DNA of 64,000 nucleotides from Alteromonas sp. KC3 (lineage in GTDB: Bacteria > Pseudomonadota > Gammaproteobacteria > Enterobacterales > Alteromonadaceae): assembly GCF_016756315.1 (NCBI RefSeq), contig NZ_AP024235.1:3596001-3660000 (forward strand), given 5' to 3'. The position numbers were made by a program, and so were the translations under genes. Position 1 is the first letter of the stretch, and each line of letters starts with the position of its first letter. Positions 54,001 through 62,370 of this stretch are shown here, one piece after another. Under the pieces are notes generated by a model. It ran no database searches. It worked only from the letters and a program-made list of their open reading frames with translations, and was not told where the DNA came from.

Positions 54001-54113
54001 AAAACACTTATCAAGCAATGGAAAAGTCAGAGCTACCTGCGCTTACCGCGTTATTGGAAGCTAAGCAAAGCAAAGTTGAAATAAAGTCATTTGACGATTT
54101 CGTCGCCGAATAA
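51033..54113 (+). CDS. Large secreted Asp-box (BNR/VPS10-like) propeller protein
   Basis: 1026 residues. Signal peptide about 1-27. At least ten Asp-box motifs (SDGGKNW, STDGGKTW, SSDGGKTW, SNDAGATW, SRDGGNTF, TKNGGKSW, TQDFGKTW, TINGGKSW) fill residues about 70-710, making one or two beta-propellers. The last 300 residues are a different domain with helices. Related proteins are often labelled sortilin-like or glycosyl hydrolase; substrate unknown. AAGGAG lies upstream of the ATG. Confidence 0.8.
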   Translation: MNQLPKRWALAVAIAMTTAASAPALAVDKAKGSPIFGDLQARHIGPALMSGRFGDIEGHPTNSRVLYAGAAGGGVWKSENGGATFQPIFEEFPQSIGAIEVDPSDPDNTVWVGTGEIWTRNSVSIGDGLFRTSDGGKNWELMGFEGSERISSVIVNPQNSNEIYVGVLGGLWSDSTQRGVYKSTDGGKTWEQQLYVDETTGCADLIMDPQNPNVLYASMWEFRRTGWSFNSGGTNSALYKSSDGGKTWNKIHQGFPEGKLGRIAVAVAPSDPNRLYAVLETEQDEEKGLYGSNDAGATWQHLNSDFGLVVRPFYFSRITVDPKNPDILVKGGLFGSISRDGGNTFRNMGTMHSDIHDIWFDPNDSDQMFVATDGGIYRTWDGGTTMEIVENIPVSQFYHVSVDNAQPYNVYGGLQDNGSWYGPSAAPGGVRASDWNSVGFGDGFRVLKHETKPVIYSEMQGAENVWRYNTKLKQIKTIQPLPIEGTPKFRFNWNAPITLSPNEPDRIYIGSQFLHVSDDMGDTWKIISPDLTTNDPEKQKQLESGGLSMDNSGAENHSTIFTIAESSFDEDIIWVGTDDGNVQLTKNGGKSWTNLIDNVPDLPKNTWVSHIEASVHDKKTAYVTFEGHTSGDMKPYVYKTQDFGKTWTALHDDTIEGFARNIQEDTVNPDLLFLGTEFGLFVTINGGKSWERFTNNMPATAVHYLALQERTNDLVMGTHGRGVIIIDDISPLRELNDDVLAKKVHFFDEGSATIIDEQQSFGAGGFGSETQFVGRNPNNEAKIAYYMKKKHIFGKMKIEIFNEEGELVKALPAGKKKGINLVTWDYHLPVPKIATGKTFARGGFAAPTAPAGEYKVVLTKGKETFESTLTLKNDPDSALSKRERRKLQQTTMKLYDMTQDLAYLVYQVDQYLNAAQGSESDEVTAITDKLMALKETLVITTGDNYVGAAEPQLREKIADLYSKITQSFVAPSKSEMQNLALLEDMFDKAKNTYQAMEKSELPALTALLEAKQSKVEIKSFDDFVAE

Positions 54114-54130
54114 ATTTCAGCACACCTAAA

Positions 54131-54157
54131 GCAGGCGAGTTATCGATGCTCGCCTGC
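54131..54157 (+). terminator. Hairpin after the propeller gene
   Basis: GCAGGCGAG / CTCGCCTGC, a 9-bp GC-rich stem with a 9-base loop, 17 bases after the stop. Only a weak T-run follows. The remaining bases up to 54374 hold no gene. Confidence 0.45.
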
Positions 54158-54374
54158 ACTTCCCTCTCAGCGCTTTTTCTTAACGTATTGAAGATCCATG
54201 AAATAGTGTTATTTCGCAGTACCTATTCACTAAATGTTCAGCTTACTCAATTTAGTTCTTTAACCAATTTGACATACGCTTTGTGAACTGCCATATTTTC
54301 GTTGAAGAAGTATATTTTATAAACAACATTGTACTGAGAAAGTAAGGTACATCTGAGATTTAAGGAAGAATGTT

Positions 54375-54821
54375 ATGAAGAAGCTTTTCGCAGTAGTTTC
54401 CCTGCTAGTTCTAGCGCCTTTTAGTTTTGCAAGTCAGCACACCGGCAACGCTTCTTGCGCCACAGACTCTACGTGGCAGGAAGTTGGCTATAAAGCAGCA
54501 AGCCAAGGTGAGCCTGCAACGCAGTTTTACAATATCGTACAATCGTGCGACAAGCCAGCAACAGCGCAAGATGAAGCCGAGTTTGTGCAAGGCTACATGT
54601 CAGGCATTGAAAGCTTCTGTACCTATGACAATGGCTATGCACTGGGAAGAATTAAAAAAGCGTACCCGAATGTATGTCCAACAGCGATGGCCGATGACTT
54701 TATGCAAGGCTATGAAGTAGGATTACAAAAGCACAACAGTGTAAACCATGCTGTTTACCACGACGGTTACAAACATTCTCGCCAACCTATTCACAGCGCA
54801 AAGAGCGCTAGTGGTCGATAA
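54375..54821 (+). CDS. DUF2799-like secreted protein
   Basis: 148 residues. Signal peptide about 1-19 (ending FAS). The body has the DUF2799 arrangement: CATDSTWQEVGYKAASQGE, FVQGYMSGIESFCTYDNGYALGRIK, VCPTAMADDFMQGYEVGLQ, with five cysteines. Function unknown. Well-separated single gene with its own terminator. Confidence 0.75.
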   Translation: MKKLFAVVSLLVLAPFSFASQHTGNASCATDSTWQEVGYKAASQGEPATQFYNIVQSCDKPATAQDEAEFVQGYMSGIESFCTYDNGYALGRIKKAYPNVCPTAMADDFMQGYEVGLQKHNSVNHAVYHDGYKHSRQPIHSAKSASGR

Positions 54822-54840
54822 GCAATCACAGAATTAAGTA

Positions 54841-54868
54841 AAAACCGACACATGGTGTCGGTTTTTTT
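54841..54868 (+). terminator. Intrinsic terminator after the DUF2799-like gene
   Basis: AAAACCGACAC / GTGTCGGTTTT perfect 11-bp stem, 3-base loop and T-run. It also serves the convergent DUF1904 gene. Confidence 0.85.
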
Positions 54869-54873
54869 ATGCC

Positions 54874-55206
54874 CTAAAAGTGCGTTTTATTTTCGTAATA
54901 GTCTTGCCCGCGCAAATCAGAAAACACCACTGTAATGTCTTTGTCTGTCCCCACTATGGGCCGCAAAATGTCATCAACAATAATGGCCACACTGGTTTTT
55001 AATTCTTGCCCTCTATCAAACCACAGTATTTCAATGAAAGGGTAAGCAGGCGACGCGCCACCCTTCACGATAAACTCACTGGGTATGTGTTCGACAGTAA
55101 AATGATCGGCAGGCGTATCAGTCACCGCAGCAATACTCTCAACAATATCACCCGCAACGCTCGTAAGCGCGCTAACGTCAATTCCTCTAGCTCGAATGTG
55201 TGGCAC
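54874..55206 (-). CDS. DUF1904 family protein
   Basis: 110 residues. It begins MPHIRARGIDVSALTSV, the usual start of this family, and has the tautomerase-like layout (DHFTVEHIPSEFI, PFIEILWFDRGQELK, DITVVFSDL). Pro2 is present. Catalytic activity is not established. Confidence 0.8.
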   Translation of the reverse strand: MPHIRARGIDVSALTSVAGDIVESIAAVTDTPADHFTVEHIPSEFIVKGGASPAYPFIEILWFDRGQELKTSVAIIVDDILRPIVGTDKDITVVFSDLRGQDYYENKTHF

Positions 55207-55327
55207 GTTGGCTCCTTGGTAAACTTCTCTTGTTTCTTTTAATAATGATACTAAATATTGGCAAGTAACTTGAAAGGTAAAGGTTAATTAAGAGCCAAAA
55301 CCAGTAAAACAACGAGATTTTGACACT

Positions 55328-55522
55328 ATGCGTTTACCTACAAAACAACTTATCACTAAGATTGAACACCTTTCTAGCGAACTATCACCGAAACAGCTAG
55401 CGCATTTTCTCGATATTATTGATGCCATGACGGCATTGGTCGAGGAAGCGGGCACTGTTGGTTTAGACACCCCAAAATACGATAAACCACCTATTGCGCC
55501 ATCATCATCGGCTGTCCACTAA
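55328..55522 (+). CDS. Small uncharacterised protein
   Basis: 64 residues: a helical first half (KQLITKIEHLSSELSPKQLAHFLDIIDAMTALVEEAG) and a Pro/Ser tail. No clear ribosome site. The helix composition looks protein-like, and the frame is free of stops over its whole length; a small chromosomal protein is likely but not certain. Confidence 0.45.
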   Translation: MRLPTKQLITKIEHLSSELSPKQLAHFLDIIDAMTALVEEAGTVGLDTPKYDKPPIAPSSSAVH

Positions 55523-55924
55523 TAGTGAATTAGACGAAGCCCCCTTACTAGCTCCATACAATACTCAGCACATTCCTTCCCCTGTGCCCGATAATAAAGC
55601 GACTATTCTGAAGTGCAATTGAGTAACGCGTTGTGAATTGTCGGGTTCATTAGTTTAAGCTCGCTATCAAGTATTAACTACAACACAATACTGTTAAAAA
55701 TAGATCGCGGTTAGAATTAAATGGTTACCTACACGACGTTTGTTGTAGCCTGAACACTTATACTTTTTGTGACTACCAGTACTTTCATAAATTGAACTAG
55801 AATTAATGACAAGACTAGACGTTATTGTTTACCCTCATTAAGTTAGCTTCAAAATTAAGACGCTGTTATGTTGCTACTTATAGAGAATAGGCGTTGTGGA
55901 ACAACCGGAAAGCGAATGTAATTG
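55523..55924. other. Intergenic region before the propeller/GGDEF/EAL gene
   Basis: About 400 bases without a gene. No repeat or regulatory palindrome stands out. Confidence 0.4.
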
Positions 55925-58900
55925 ATGCTGTCATTGCGCGACAAAAAAGTTTCTACTTTTACCTTTGTTAAGTTCTTTGCACTCACAGTCGTATTAAGCG
56001 TATGCGTGCATTCGTTCGTCTTTGCTGAGCCCATTATATCCAATCCTCGATTCAAACAACTCTCCACCGAAAATGGTCTTTCACAGGACTCCGTCAACGA
56101 CATGTTGGTCGATAGTGATGGCTTTTTATGGGTAGCGACTGAGACAGGCCTTAACCGATATGACGGACATCACAACAAGCAATATGTTGGTCTACAAAAT
56201 GAGTTTGCTGATGACGGTATCTATTCGCTATTTGAAGATAAGAACGGCGATATTTGGGTCAGTACATACAGTAGTGGCGTTTATCGAATTAGTCGCGCCA
56301 CGGGTAAGAGCGAACGTTTACTTGCCATAACCTACCAAAGCCAGCCGTCGTGGTATCAATATGCATCACATTATATAGAAGGGCCAGATAACACCCTATT
56401 TATTGCGTTTGATCACGTCGTTGTTCAATACGACCTAACCACGAATACATGGGAAACCGTATTCGATTTACTGGCACCCGAACTCGCTATTTCAGATGAC
56501 GAAGTTATTCGATATTTGACGTTACACGATGATGTACTTTTTGTGGCGGTTTCCACAGGTCTTTACACGTTTCACATCCCAAGCCTTACTATCAAAAAGG
56601 TTGAATACATCAAAAACAGTGACGCGAACAAAGACAAAATGAACGCGAAGCTAATTCTAATCGACGATAAGCATCAATTCTGGCTAGGCACTGTCGATGG
56701 GTTATATCGATTTGATCTCGCTGAGTTACTCGGTTTTGCGCGAGGACAAGACAACATGCCCAAAAGTGTTAGAGCATTATCTTCACTCAATATTTGGAGC
56801 ATGCTATCTATTAAAGGTAGCCAGTATTATCTGGCTACCAACGATGGTTTATATATTATCGACCTTAATACACTTCAGCTGCAGCACCTGTTTCGCCCTT
56901 CCAACTCCAATTTATTGATGACTGACGATAACCTTACCGAAATGGCTCAAACGCCAAACGGCCAATTATGGTTGTCAACGAAGACATCTGGTATGTTGCT
57001 GTGGAATCCTCGCTCAGTCCTTTTTAAAAACATTTTTTCTGACAAATCGTCACCCAACCAACTTAGTGACAATATGGTTCATGACTTCCATGTTCAAAAT
57101 GATACTAATTTGTGGGTTGGGACGAATAACGGGTTAAACCTCTACAACTTGGAAACAGGCGATTTTGAACATTTGTTGGTATCACCGGATAAAAAAGCAG
57201 TAGCCTCTTCTGGCTCAATTTTTATTATTCGTGAAGGTGAAGACAATTGGGTATGGCTGGTTACCTACGAGGCAATACTCAAATTTGATCTTGTGACTAA
57301 GCGCGTTATTCCTTTAAGTATGGATGCAAAAGCCAATGCGCTGTTAAGCTCAGACATGGCCTACGATATTCTTCGACTGTCGAAAAACAAATATATTGTG
57401 GCTGGCAAAGAGCAGTTCTATCTGCTTGACGGTACAAAAAACACACTCACAAAAGACGAAGTACTTTCAGCCACTTTAGATACCAGTCAGTTCTACACCT
57501 TCATTCCTGATTATGATAGCGAAGAGCATACTGTACTTATTTCTATGACGGGTGGGCTATGGCGCTATCATGTGGCTACCAGCCAGTTAGAAAAAATCCA
57601 CGAGGCGCGAAGTTTTCAGTCTGAATATGTCATTCAGCCTACTGAGGCTATTTTAGATGACTATAATACGCTGTGGATTAGCTACCCAGGTCATGGACTT
57701 TACGGGTTAGATGCGACTACGTACAAACAAAAACACTTCTTCGATACTTCAAATTTGCTGCCTACCAATATCGTGTTTAGTTTAGAGAAAGACGATAACG
57801 GCTATATATGGATGGGTAGCCACAAAGGATTACTGCAATTTAATCCTAAGACGCTGGCTATTAAGCAATACACTACCAAAGAAGGGCTAATCAACAACGA
57901 ATTCAAATGGGGCGCGAAAAAGCCATTAAACAATGGTGATTTGGTATTCGGTTCTCAAAAAGGTTTTACCCTCTTCAACCCCGATCAGTTTGTTCAAAAG
58001 AATGAGGTTACGTCTAATGTTCTGATCACAGATGTAAGCTTAATATCAAATCAACTTGAATTAGGTGCAGGTAACAAGAACGGTAAAACGGTAATTCTGC
58101 AGCACAATGATATTGGTTTAACGATAAACTACTCTGACATGCAATACGACCAAACCAATGTAAGTCATTATAAATATGCCTTACTCGGAGGCGTTGATGT
58201 TACCTACCCCCCAACTAATTCAACAGAAGTTACGTTTCCCCAACTTGAACCTGGCCAATACACCTTTGAAGTAAGCCGGTTTAATGTTGCCAATAACACA
58301 ACAGGCCCAGTTTCGTCTTTGCGTATTAAGGTACATTATCCCCCTTTTGCCTCTCCTTTTGCTTATCTTGTTTACAGCCTGCTAGTCATCTTGTTTTTGG
58401 TGATATTTTTCTGGCGAAGAAAGCTAAACAGCGACAAGCTCAAAGCTGCCCACCTCGCAGTGCTTAAGAATAAAAACAGACTGTCCATGGCCCTCACAGC
58501 TAGTAATACAAAGGTATGGCAGTGGCGTGAAGACACCAATCACATTTCGCAAGAACGCATTGCTACAGAGCTTGGATACGACGCTTTAGATGGCTCAATT
58601 GACTTCGACTCACATTGCGCATTAATTCACGAACACGACCTCAAAGCATTTAAATCACAGTGGCAACTTGTGCTTGAAGGCCAGCGAAAAAACCTTGACC
58701 TGACATACCGTTTACAAGCAAAAGACGGGCATTATGAATGGTATAGAGATGTAGGTGCCATTGTAGATAGCACAGAGGCCAGTGACACCATAAAACTGGC
58801 TGGCACATATTCAAACGTAACCGAGTCAATTAACACGCAAACTAAAGCACAGCTCTACGGCGAAGCATTCGAGCACACCCGAGACTGGGTAGTAATTTTT

Positions 58901-60526
58901 GATGGCGCTTTTAGACCCATTGTAGCAAATCAGTCGTTTAAGGACGCACTTTGCCTTTGTCCTAACAAAGACATTGCCATTCAACTTAGTCAGATTTTTT
59001 CTGATCAAAAAAGTGCATTGTTTGAATCGCTGCGCAATATGCGAAGACTTGCGCCTAATGAACACTGGAGCGGCGAAACTGAAATTCAAAGCTTAAAAGG
59101 CAATAAGTTTGTTGTAAATATTGGCATAACCGCCGTTACCAATGCGCAAGACCACAACGAAATAAGCCGCTATCTAGTCATTCTGTCAGATATTACTCAG
59201 CAAAAAGATGCTCAAGGGGCTTTGGTACAATTAGCCAACTACGATAGTTTAACAGGGCTACCAAATCGCTCTTTGCTGCTAGACCGTGTTCAACACGCGT
59301 TTGATCAGGCTACCAGAGATAATACTTCCATAGGGCTATTCTTCATTGATTTAGATCGATTCAAGCAAGTAAACGATAGCTTAGGCCACGATGCGGGCGA
59401 TACCTTGTTGCGTGTCGTCGGTGAAAGGCTTGAAAACTTAATGCGTCAATCTGATACCGTCGCTCGATTAGGCGGTGATGAATTCGTTGTCATGATTGAG
59501 AAAGTCTCTAAAGAAAAAGATCTCAGTCATATCGCCAATGAAATGATTAAAGAGCTATCAAAAAGCGTGATGCTGTCTAACCAAGTTGTCAGTGTTTCAG
59601 CAAGCGTAGGAATATCGATATTTCCTGAAGATGCCAGCACACCAGCAGAATTATTGAAAAATGCAGATATTGCCATGTATCACGCTAAAGAGCTGGGCAG
59701 TAATAATTTCCAATACTTTACTGAATACATGAATGAACGAGCACAAAACAAACTGCGACTAGAGAATGCCGTAAAACAAGCCCATGCCAATAAACAGTTT
59801 ATTGGCTACTACCAGCCTATCGTGCACTGCAAAACGGGACGCATTTCTGGCTTTGAAGTGTTAATGCGCTGGCCCACTGAGAATGGCATGACACCACCCG
59901 ATGTTTTCATTCCCGTTGCAGAAGATATTGGACTGGTCGAAGACATGACGATTTCGCTAATCGAGCAAGCAATCCCTACGCTTACCTCCCCCGAGTGGCG
60001 ACAAAGTGGCTACTATTTGTCTATCAACTTAAGTGCAACACATATATCTAAATGCGCGAAAATTGATGAAATAGTTGTGTTGCTTGCCGCCCACGACATC
60101 CCAAACAGTGCTATCAGATTTGAGATTACAGAAAGCGCACTCATGTCAGACTACGAAAGCGCCATGCGTGCAATGGCAAAAATGAAAGAATGTGGTTTTG
60201 TCATTGCTTTAGATGACTTTGGCACAGGATATTCCTCGCTAAAGTACTTGAAAGACTTCCCGATTGATATTCTTAAAATAGACAAAAGTTTTGTACAGGA
60301 CATCGGCTTTAACGGCGGTAATGAAGCCATAATTCTTGCCACGCTTAGAATGGCAGACAGCTTAAATATTCAATGCGTAGCGGAGGGAATTGAAACCCAA
60401 GAGCAAGCAGCGTTCTTTAAGCAGTACGGTTGTGAATATTTACAAGGCTACTTATACGCTAAGCCTCTTCCAGAAGCTGACATGCTCACGCTTTTGCATG
60501 ACAACGTGCTTAGCACATCTGAATAA
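55925..60526 (+). CDS. Propeller-sensor / PAS / GGDEF / EAL signalling protein
   Basis: 1533 residues from the ATG at 55925. Signal peptide about 1-35. Two seven-bladed Reg_prop-type propellers span about 40-720 (QLSTENGLSQDSVNDMLVDSDGFLWVATETGLNRYDG opens the first). A Y_Y_Y domain ends near 800; a membrane helix lies at about 812-832. Two PAS domains follow (about 850-1095). GGDEF: TGLPNR near 1108 and intact RLGGDEF near 1180. EAL from about 1280: GFEVLMRW, EITES, LDDFGTGYSSL, KIDKSF, AEGIE, LQGY. It should sense a periplasmic ligand and turn over c-di-GMP; the phosphodiesterase site looks complete except EAL to EVL. Confidence 0.9.
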   Translation: MLSLRDKKVSTFTFVKFFALTVVLSVCVHSFVFAEPIISNPRFKQLSTENGLSQDSVNDMLVDSDGFLWVATETGLNRYDGHHNKQYVGLQNEFADDGIYSLFEDKNGDIWVSTYSSGVYRISRATGKSERLLAITYQSQPSWYQYASHYIEGPDNTLFIAFDHVVVQYDLTTNTWETVFDLLAPELAISDDEVIRYLTLHDDVLFVAVSTGLYTFHIPSLTIKKVEYIKNSDANKDKMNAKLILIDDKHQFWLGTVDGLYRFDLAELLGFARGQDNMPKSVRALSSLNIWSMLSIKGSQYYLATNDGLYIIDLNTLQLQHLFRPSNSNLLMTDDNLTEMAQTPNGQLWLSTKTSGMLLWNPRSVLFKNIFSDKSSPNQLSDNMVHDFHVQNDTNLWVGTNNGLNLYNLETGDFEHLLVSPDKKAVASSGSIFIIREGEDNWVWLVTYEAILKFDLVTKRVIPLSMDAKANALLSSDMAYDILRLSKNKYIVAGKEQFYLLDGTKNTLTKDEVLSATLDTSQFYTFIPDYDSEEHTVLISMTGGLWRYHVATSQLEKIHEARSFQSEYVIQPTEAILDDYNTLWISYPGHGLYGLDATTYKQKHFFDTSNLLPTNIVFSLEKDDNGYIWMGSHKGLLQFNPKTLAIKQYTTKEGLINNEFKWGAKKPLNNGDLVFGSQKGFTLFNPDQFVQKNEVTSNVLITDVSLISNQLELGAGNKNGKTVILQHNDIGLTINYSDMQYDQTNVSHYKYALLGGVDVTYPPTNSTEVTFPQLEPGQYTFEVSRFNVANNTTGPVSSLRIKVHYPPFASPFAYLVYSLLVILFLVIFFWRRKLNSDKLKAAHLAVLKNKNRLSMALTASNTKVWQWREDTNHISQERIATELGYDALDGSIDFDSHCALIHEHDLKAFKSQWQLVLEGQRKNLDLTYRLQAKDGHYEWYRDVGAIVDSTEASDTIKLAGTYSNVTESINTQTKAQLYGEAFEHTRDWVVIFDGAFRPIVANQSFKDALCLCPNKDIAIQLSQIFSDQKSALFESLRNMRRLAPNEHWSGETEIQSLKGNKFVVNIGITAVTNAQDHNEISRYLVILSDITQQKDAQGALVQLANYDSLTGLPNRSLLLDRVQHAFDQATRDNTSIGLFFIDLDRFKQVNDSLGHDAGDTLLRVVGERLENLMRQSDTVARLGGDEFVVMIEKVSKEKDLSHIANEMIKELSKSVMLSNQVVSVSASVGISIFPEDASTPAELLKNADIAMYHAKELGSNNFQYFTEYMNERAQNKLRLENAVKQAHANKQFIGYYQPIVHCKTGRISGFEVLMRWPTENGMTPPDVFIPVAEDIGLVEDMTISLIEQAIPTLTSPEWRQSGYYLSINLSATHISKCAKIDEIVVLLAAHDIPNSAIRFEITESALMSDYESAMRAMAKMKECGFVIALDDFGTGYSSLKYLKDFPIDILKIDKSFVQDIGFNGGNEAIILATLRMADSLNIQCVAEGIETQEQAAFFKQYGCEYLQGYLYAKPLPEADMLTLLHDNVLSTSE

Positions 60527-60544
60527 CCTGTTCAGATGTGCTAA
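60510..60544. terminator. Inverted repeat overlapping the stop codon
   Basis: TTAGCACATCTGAA / TTCAGATGTGCTAA, perfect 14-bp arms and a 7-base loop, starting before the stop codon of the signalling gene. No T-run follows. Probably a terminator or mRNA-stabilising hairpin. Confidence 0.5.
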
Positions 60545-60601
60545 ACCTCAATGTGCGAACCTCTTTAGGTAGCAAAAACGTACGGCAAAGGTCAATACAC
60601 T

Positions 60602-61354
60602 CTAGCGTAGTACCACTTTATGCAACTCAAAGCGCACAGTACCATTTCGCAGCTGTTCAGAAAGACTGGCAAACTCTGGTAACGCCTGCAATTTCTCGAC
60701 ACCATCTGAGGTGTCCCACTCAACCAATGTAATCTGTTGAGGCGCTAACGCATTGGAATCATGAGCACTTAGCACACTATTATTTATTTTATATACAAAG
60801 CGCCCCCCGACTTTATCTAAAAGCGGCGGCAGGCTGCTTATGTAGTCAAAGTATTCACTTGGCTTTGCAGGGTTAGTCCATGCAAAAGCCAATGTATAGG
60901 TTTTATTCTTTTTAAACGTTAAGGTTAGCGGAGCGTCTAACTCATGATCGTAAAGCCTTAACGCTTCCCATGCTTGGCGTCTTAACGATTTAACATCAGT
61001 GAATTGAGCAAGCGACTGAAATGCTTTTTGTGCTTTCAGTGAAGACCAATGGCTAACGACAAATACATTGGGTTTGAAATCGCCAAGTAAAGTTTCTTCA
61101 ACAACAAGTACACCGTCTTGTTGATAGCCATAGTTGCGTGCAGTATCGCCATTTTTCTTAAAATAACTATCCCGTAGTGCGCGTTTTGCAGGATCAGTTA
61201 CCGGAGCAATAAGTTGCATTACAGCGCCCGGATAAAAATGCACCACCAATTCACCACTTTCTTCTTGCGCCGCTGCTCTGGGCATTATGAGGCCGCAAAA
61301 AACAATAAAAATAATAATACAACACCTTACACTAAAAACATCTACACCCTTCAT
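60602..61354 (-). CDS. Secreted uncharacterised protein (dimeric alpha-beta barrel-like)
   Basis: 250 residues. Signal peptide about 1-30 (ending AAAQ). Two similar halves begin LVVHFYPGAVMQLIAP and TYTLAFAWTNPAKPSEYFDYI. Each has strand-helix patterns like small DUF1330/EthD-type barrels (FVVSHWSSLKAQKAF, TLVEWDTSDGVEKL). Divergent from the LysR gene and so perhaps its target. Confidence 0.6.
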   Translation of the reverse strand: MKGVDVFSVRCCIIIFIVFCGLIMPRAAAQEESGELVVHFYPGAVMQLIAPVTDPAKRALRDSYFKKNGDTARNYGYQQDGVLVVEETLLGDFKPNVFVVSHWSSLKAQKAFQSLAQFTDVKSLRRQAWEALRLYDHELDAPLTLTFKKNKTYTLAFAWTNPAKPSEYFDYISSLPPLLDKVGGRFVYKINNSVLSAHDSNALAPQQITLVEWDTSDGVEKLQALPEFASLSEQLRNGTVRFELHKVVLR

Positions 61355-61436
61355 TTCTATCTCGTACTTTTCCTGTTAGCTTTAGGTCACTTTACCAAGG
61401 TAGACACTGGCTAACACGGTTTGTTTTTTATTCAAA

Positions 61437-62324
61437 ATGGTGCATTATCGTTCCATGAATGACTGGAATGATTATGCACTTATCTTAGCGCTTCACCGCA
61501 CAGGAACCTTGCGCGGCGCAGCAATTTCATTGGGCACCACACACACTACGGTTGCTCGACGTCTCGCGATACTTGAAAAACAGCGCAAAGCAGAAGTATT
61601 TGAAAAGATCCCAGGTGGCTACCGAGCAACGCCATTCGGTGAGCAATTGGTGGCGACCGCCAAAAAAGTAGAAGATGTAATAATGACATCTGAACGCTTT
61701 GCTTGTTCAAATAGCGACGCGCTTTCAGGCCCAATTACGCTCTCATTAGGCGAACCTATGTCTCAGTTTTTGTTAGTGAAAGAGCTAGGAGAATTTTCGC
61801 GTCTATACCCAAATATTAACTTGCGTATTAAGAGCTCTACTGCCTTCGCTGACATCGATAAAGGCGAAGCTGATGTTGTAATACGCGGTGCGTATAAACT
61901 TCCTGATCACCTTTTTGGTAGAAGATTGTGCAAGCTTGGCTTGTGTTTTTATGCACATAAAGACTATTGCAGTAACGTGGGGCAAGAAGACTGGCGATGG
62001 ATAGCGCCTATTGAAAACGAAGTTTGGCCTGAGTGGCTTGCTGAATCGCCTCTTCCCGATGTCCCCATAGGTATCGCTTTTGACGATATTATTTCGCGCT
62101 ACCATGCTATCGTTCAGGGCGTCGGCATGGGGCGCGCGGCGTGCTTCATGGGTGATACTAACCCGAATTTGGTGAGACTTGAGGGCAGTTCTCCCATTTT
62201 AAAATACGACATTTGGGTGCTCACGCACCCAGACCTTCATCATCAGTCAAAAGTAAAGTTGCTAATGCAGTTCTTAATTGATGCGCTGCTAAAAAAGAAA
62301 CCGCTTATCGAGGGCCATCAATAA
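61437..62324 (+). CDS. LysR-family transcriptional regulator
   Basis: 295 residues. N-terminal winged helix (DYALILALHRTGTLRGAAISLGTTHTTVARRLAILEKQ) and C-terminal substrate-binding domain (PITLSLGEPMSQFLLVKELGEFSRLYPNINLRI, EADVVIRGAY). The ATG at 61455 (MNDWNDY) could be the true start. It resembles the AmpR-like subgroup with unusual GTTHTTV recognition helix. Probably controls the divergent secreted protein. Confidence 0.85.
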   Translation: MVHYRSMNDWNDYALILALHRTGTLRGAAISLGTTHTTVARRLAILEKQRKAEVFEKIPGGYRATPFGEQLVATAKKVEDVIMTSERFACSNSDALSGPITLSLGEPMSQFLLVKELGEFSRLYPNINLRIKSSTAFADIDKGEADVVIRGAYKLPDHLFGRRLCKLGLCFYAHKDYCSNVGQEDWRWIAPIENEVWPEWLAESPLPDVPIGIAFDDIISRYHAIVQGVGMGRAACFMGDTNPNLVRLEGSSPILKYDIWVLTHPDLHHQSKVKLLMQFLIDALLKKKPLIEGHQ

Positions 62325-62370
62325 CGTCGCAATTAAACACTCTTTGAGAACACCAAACCCGTAATATGCC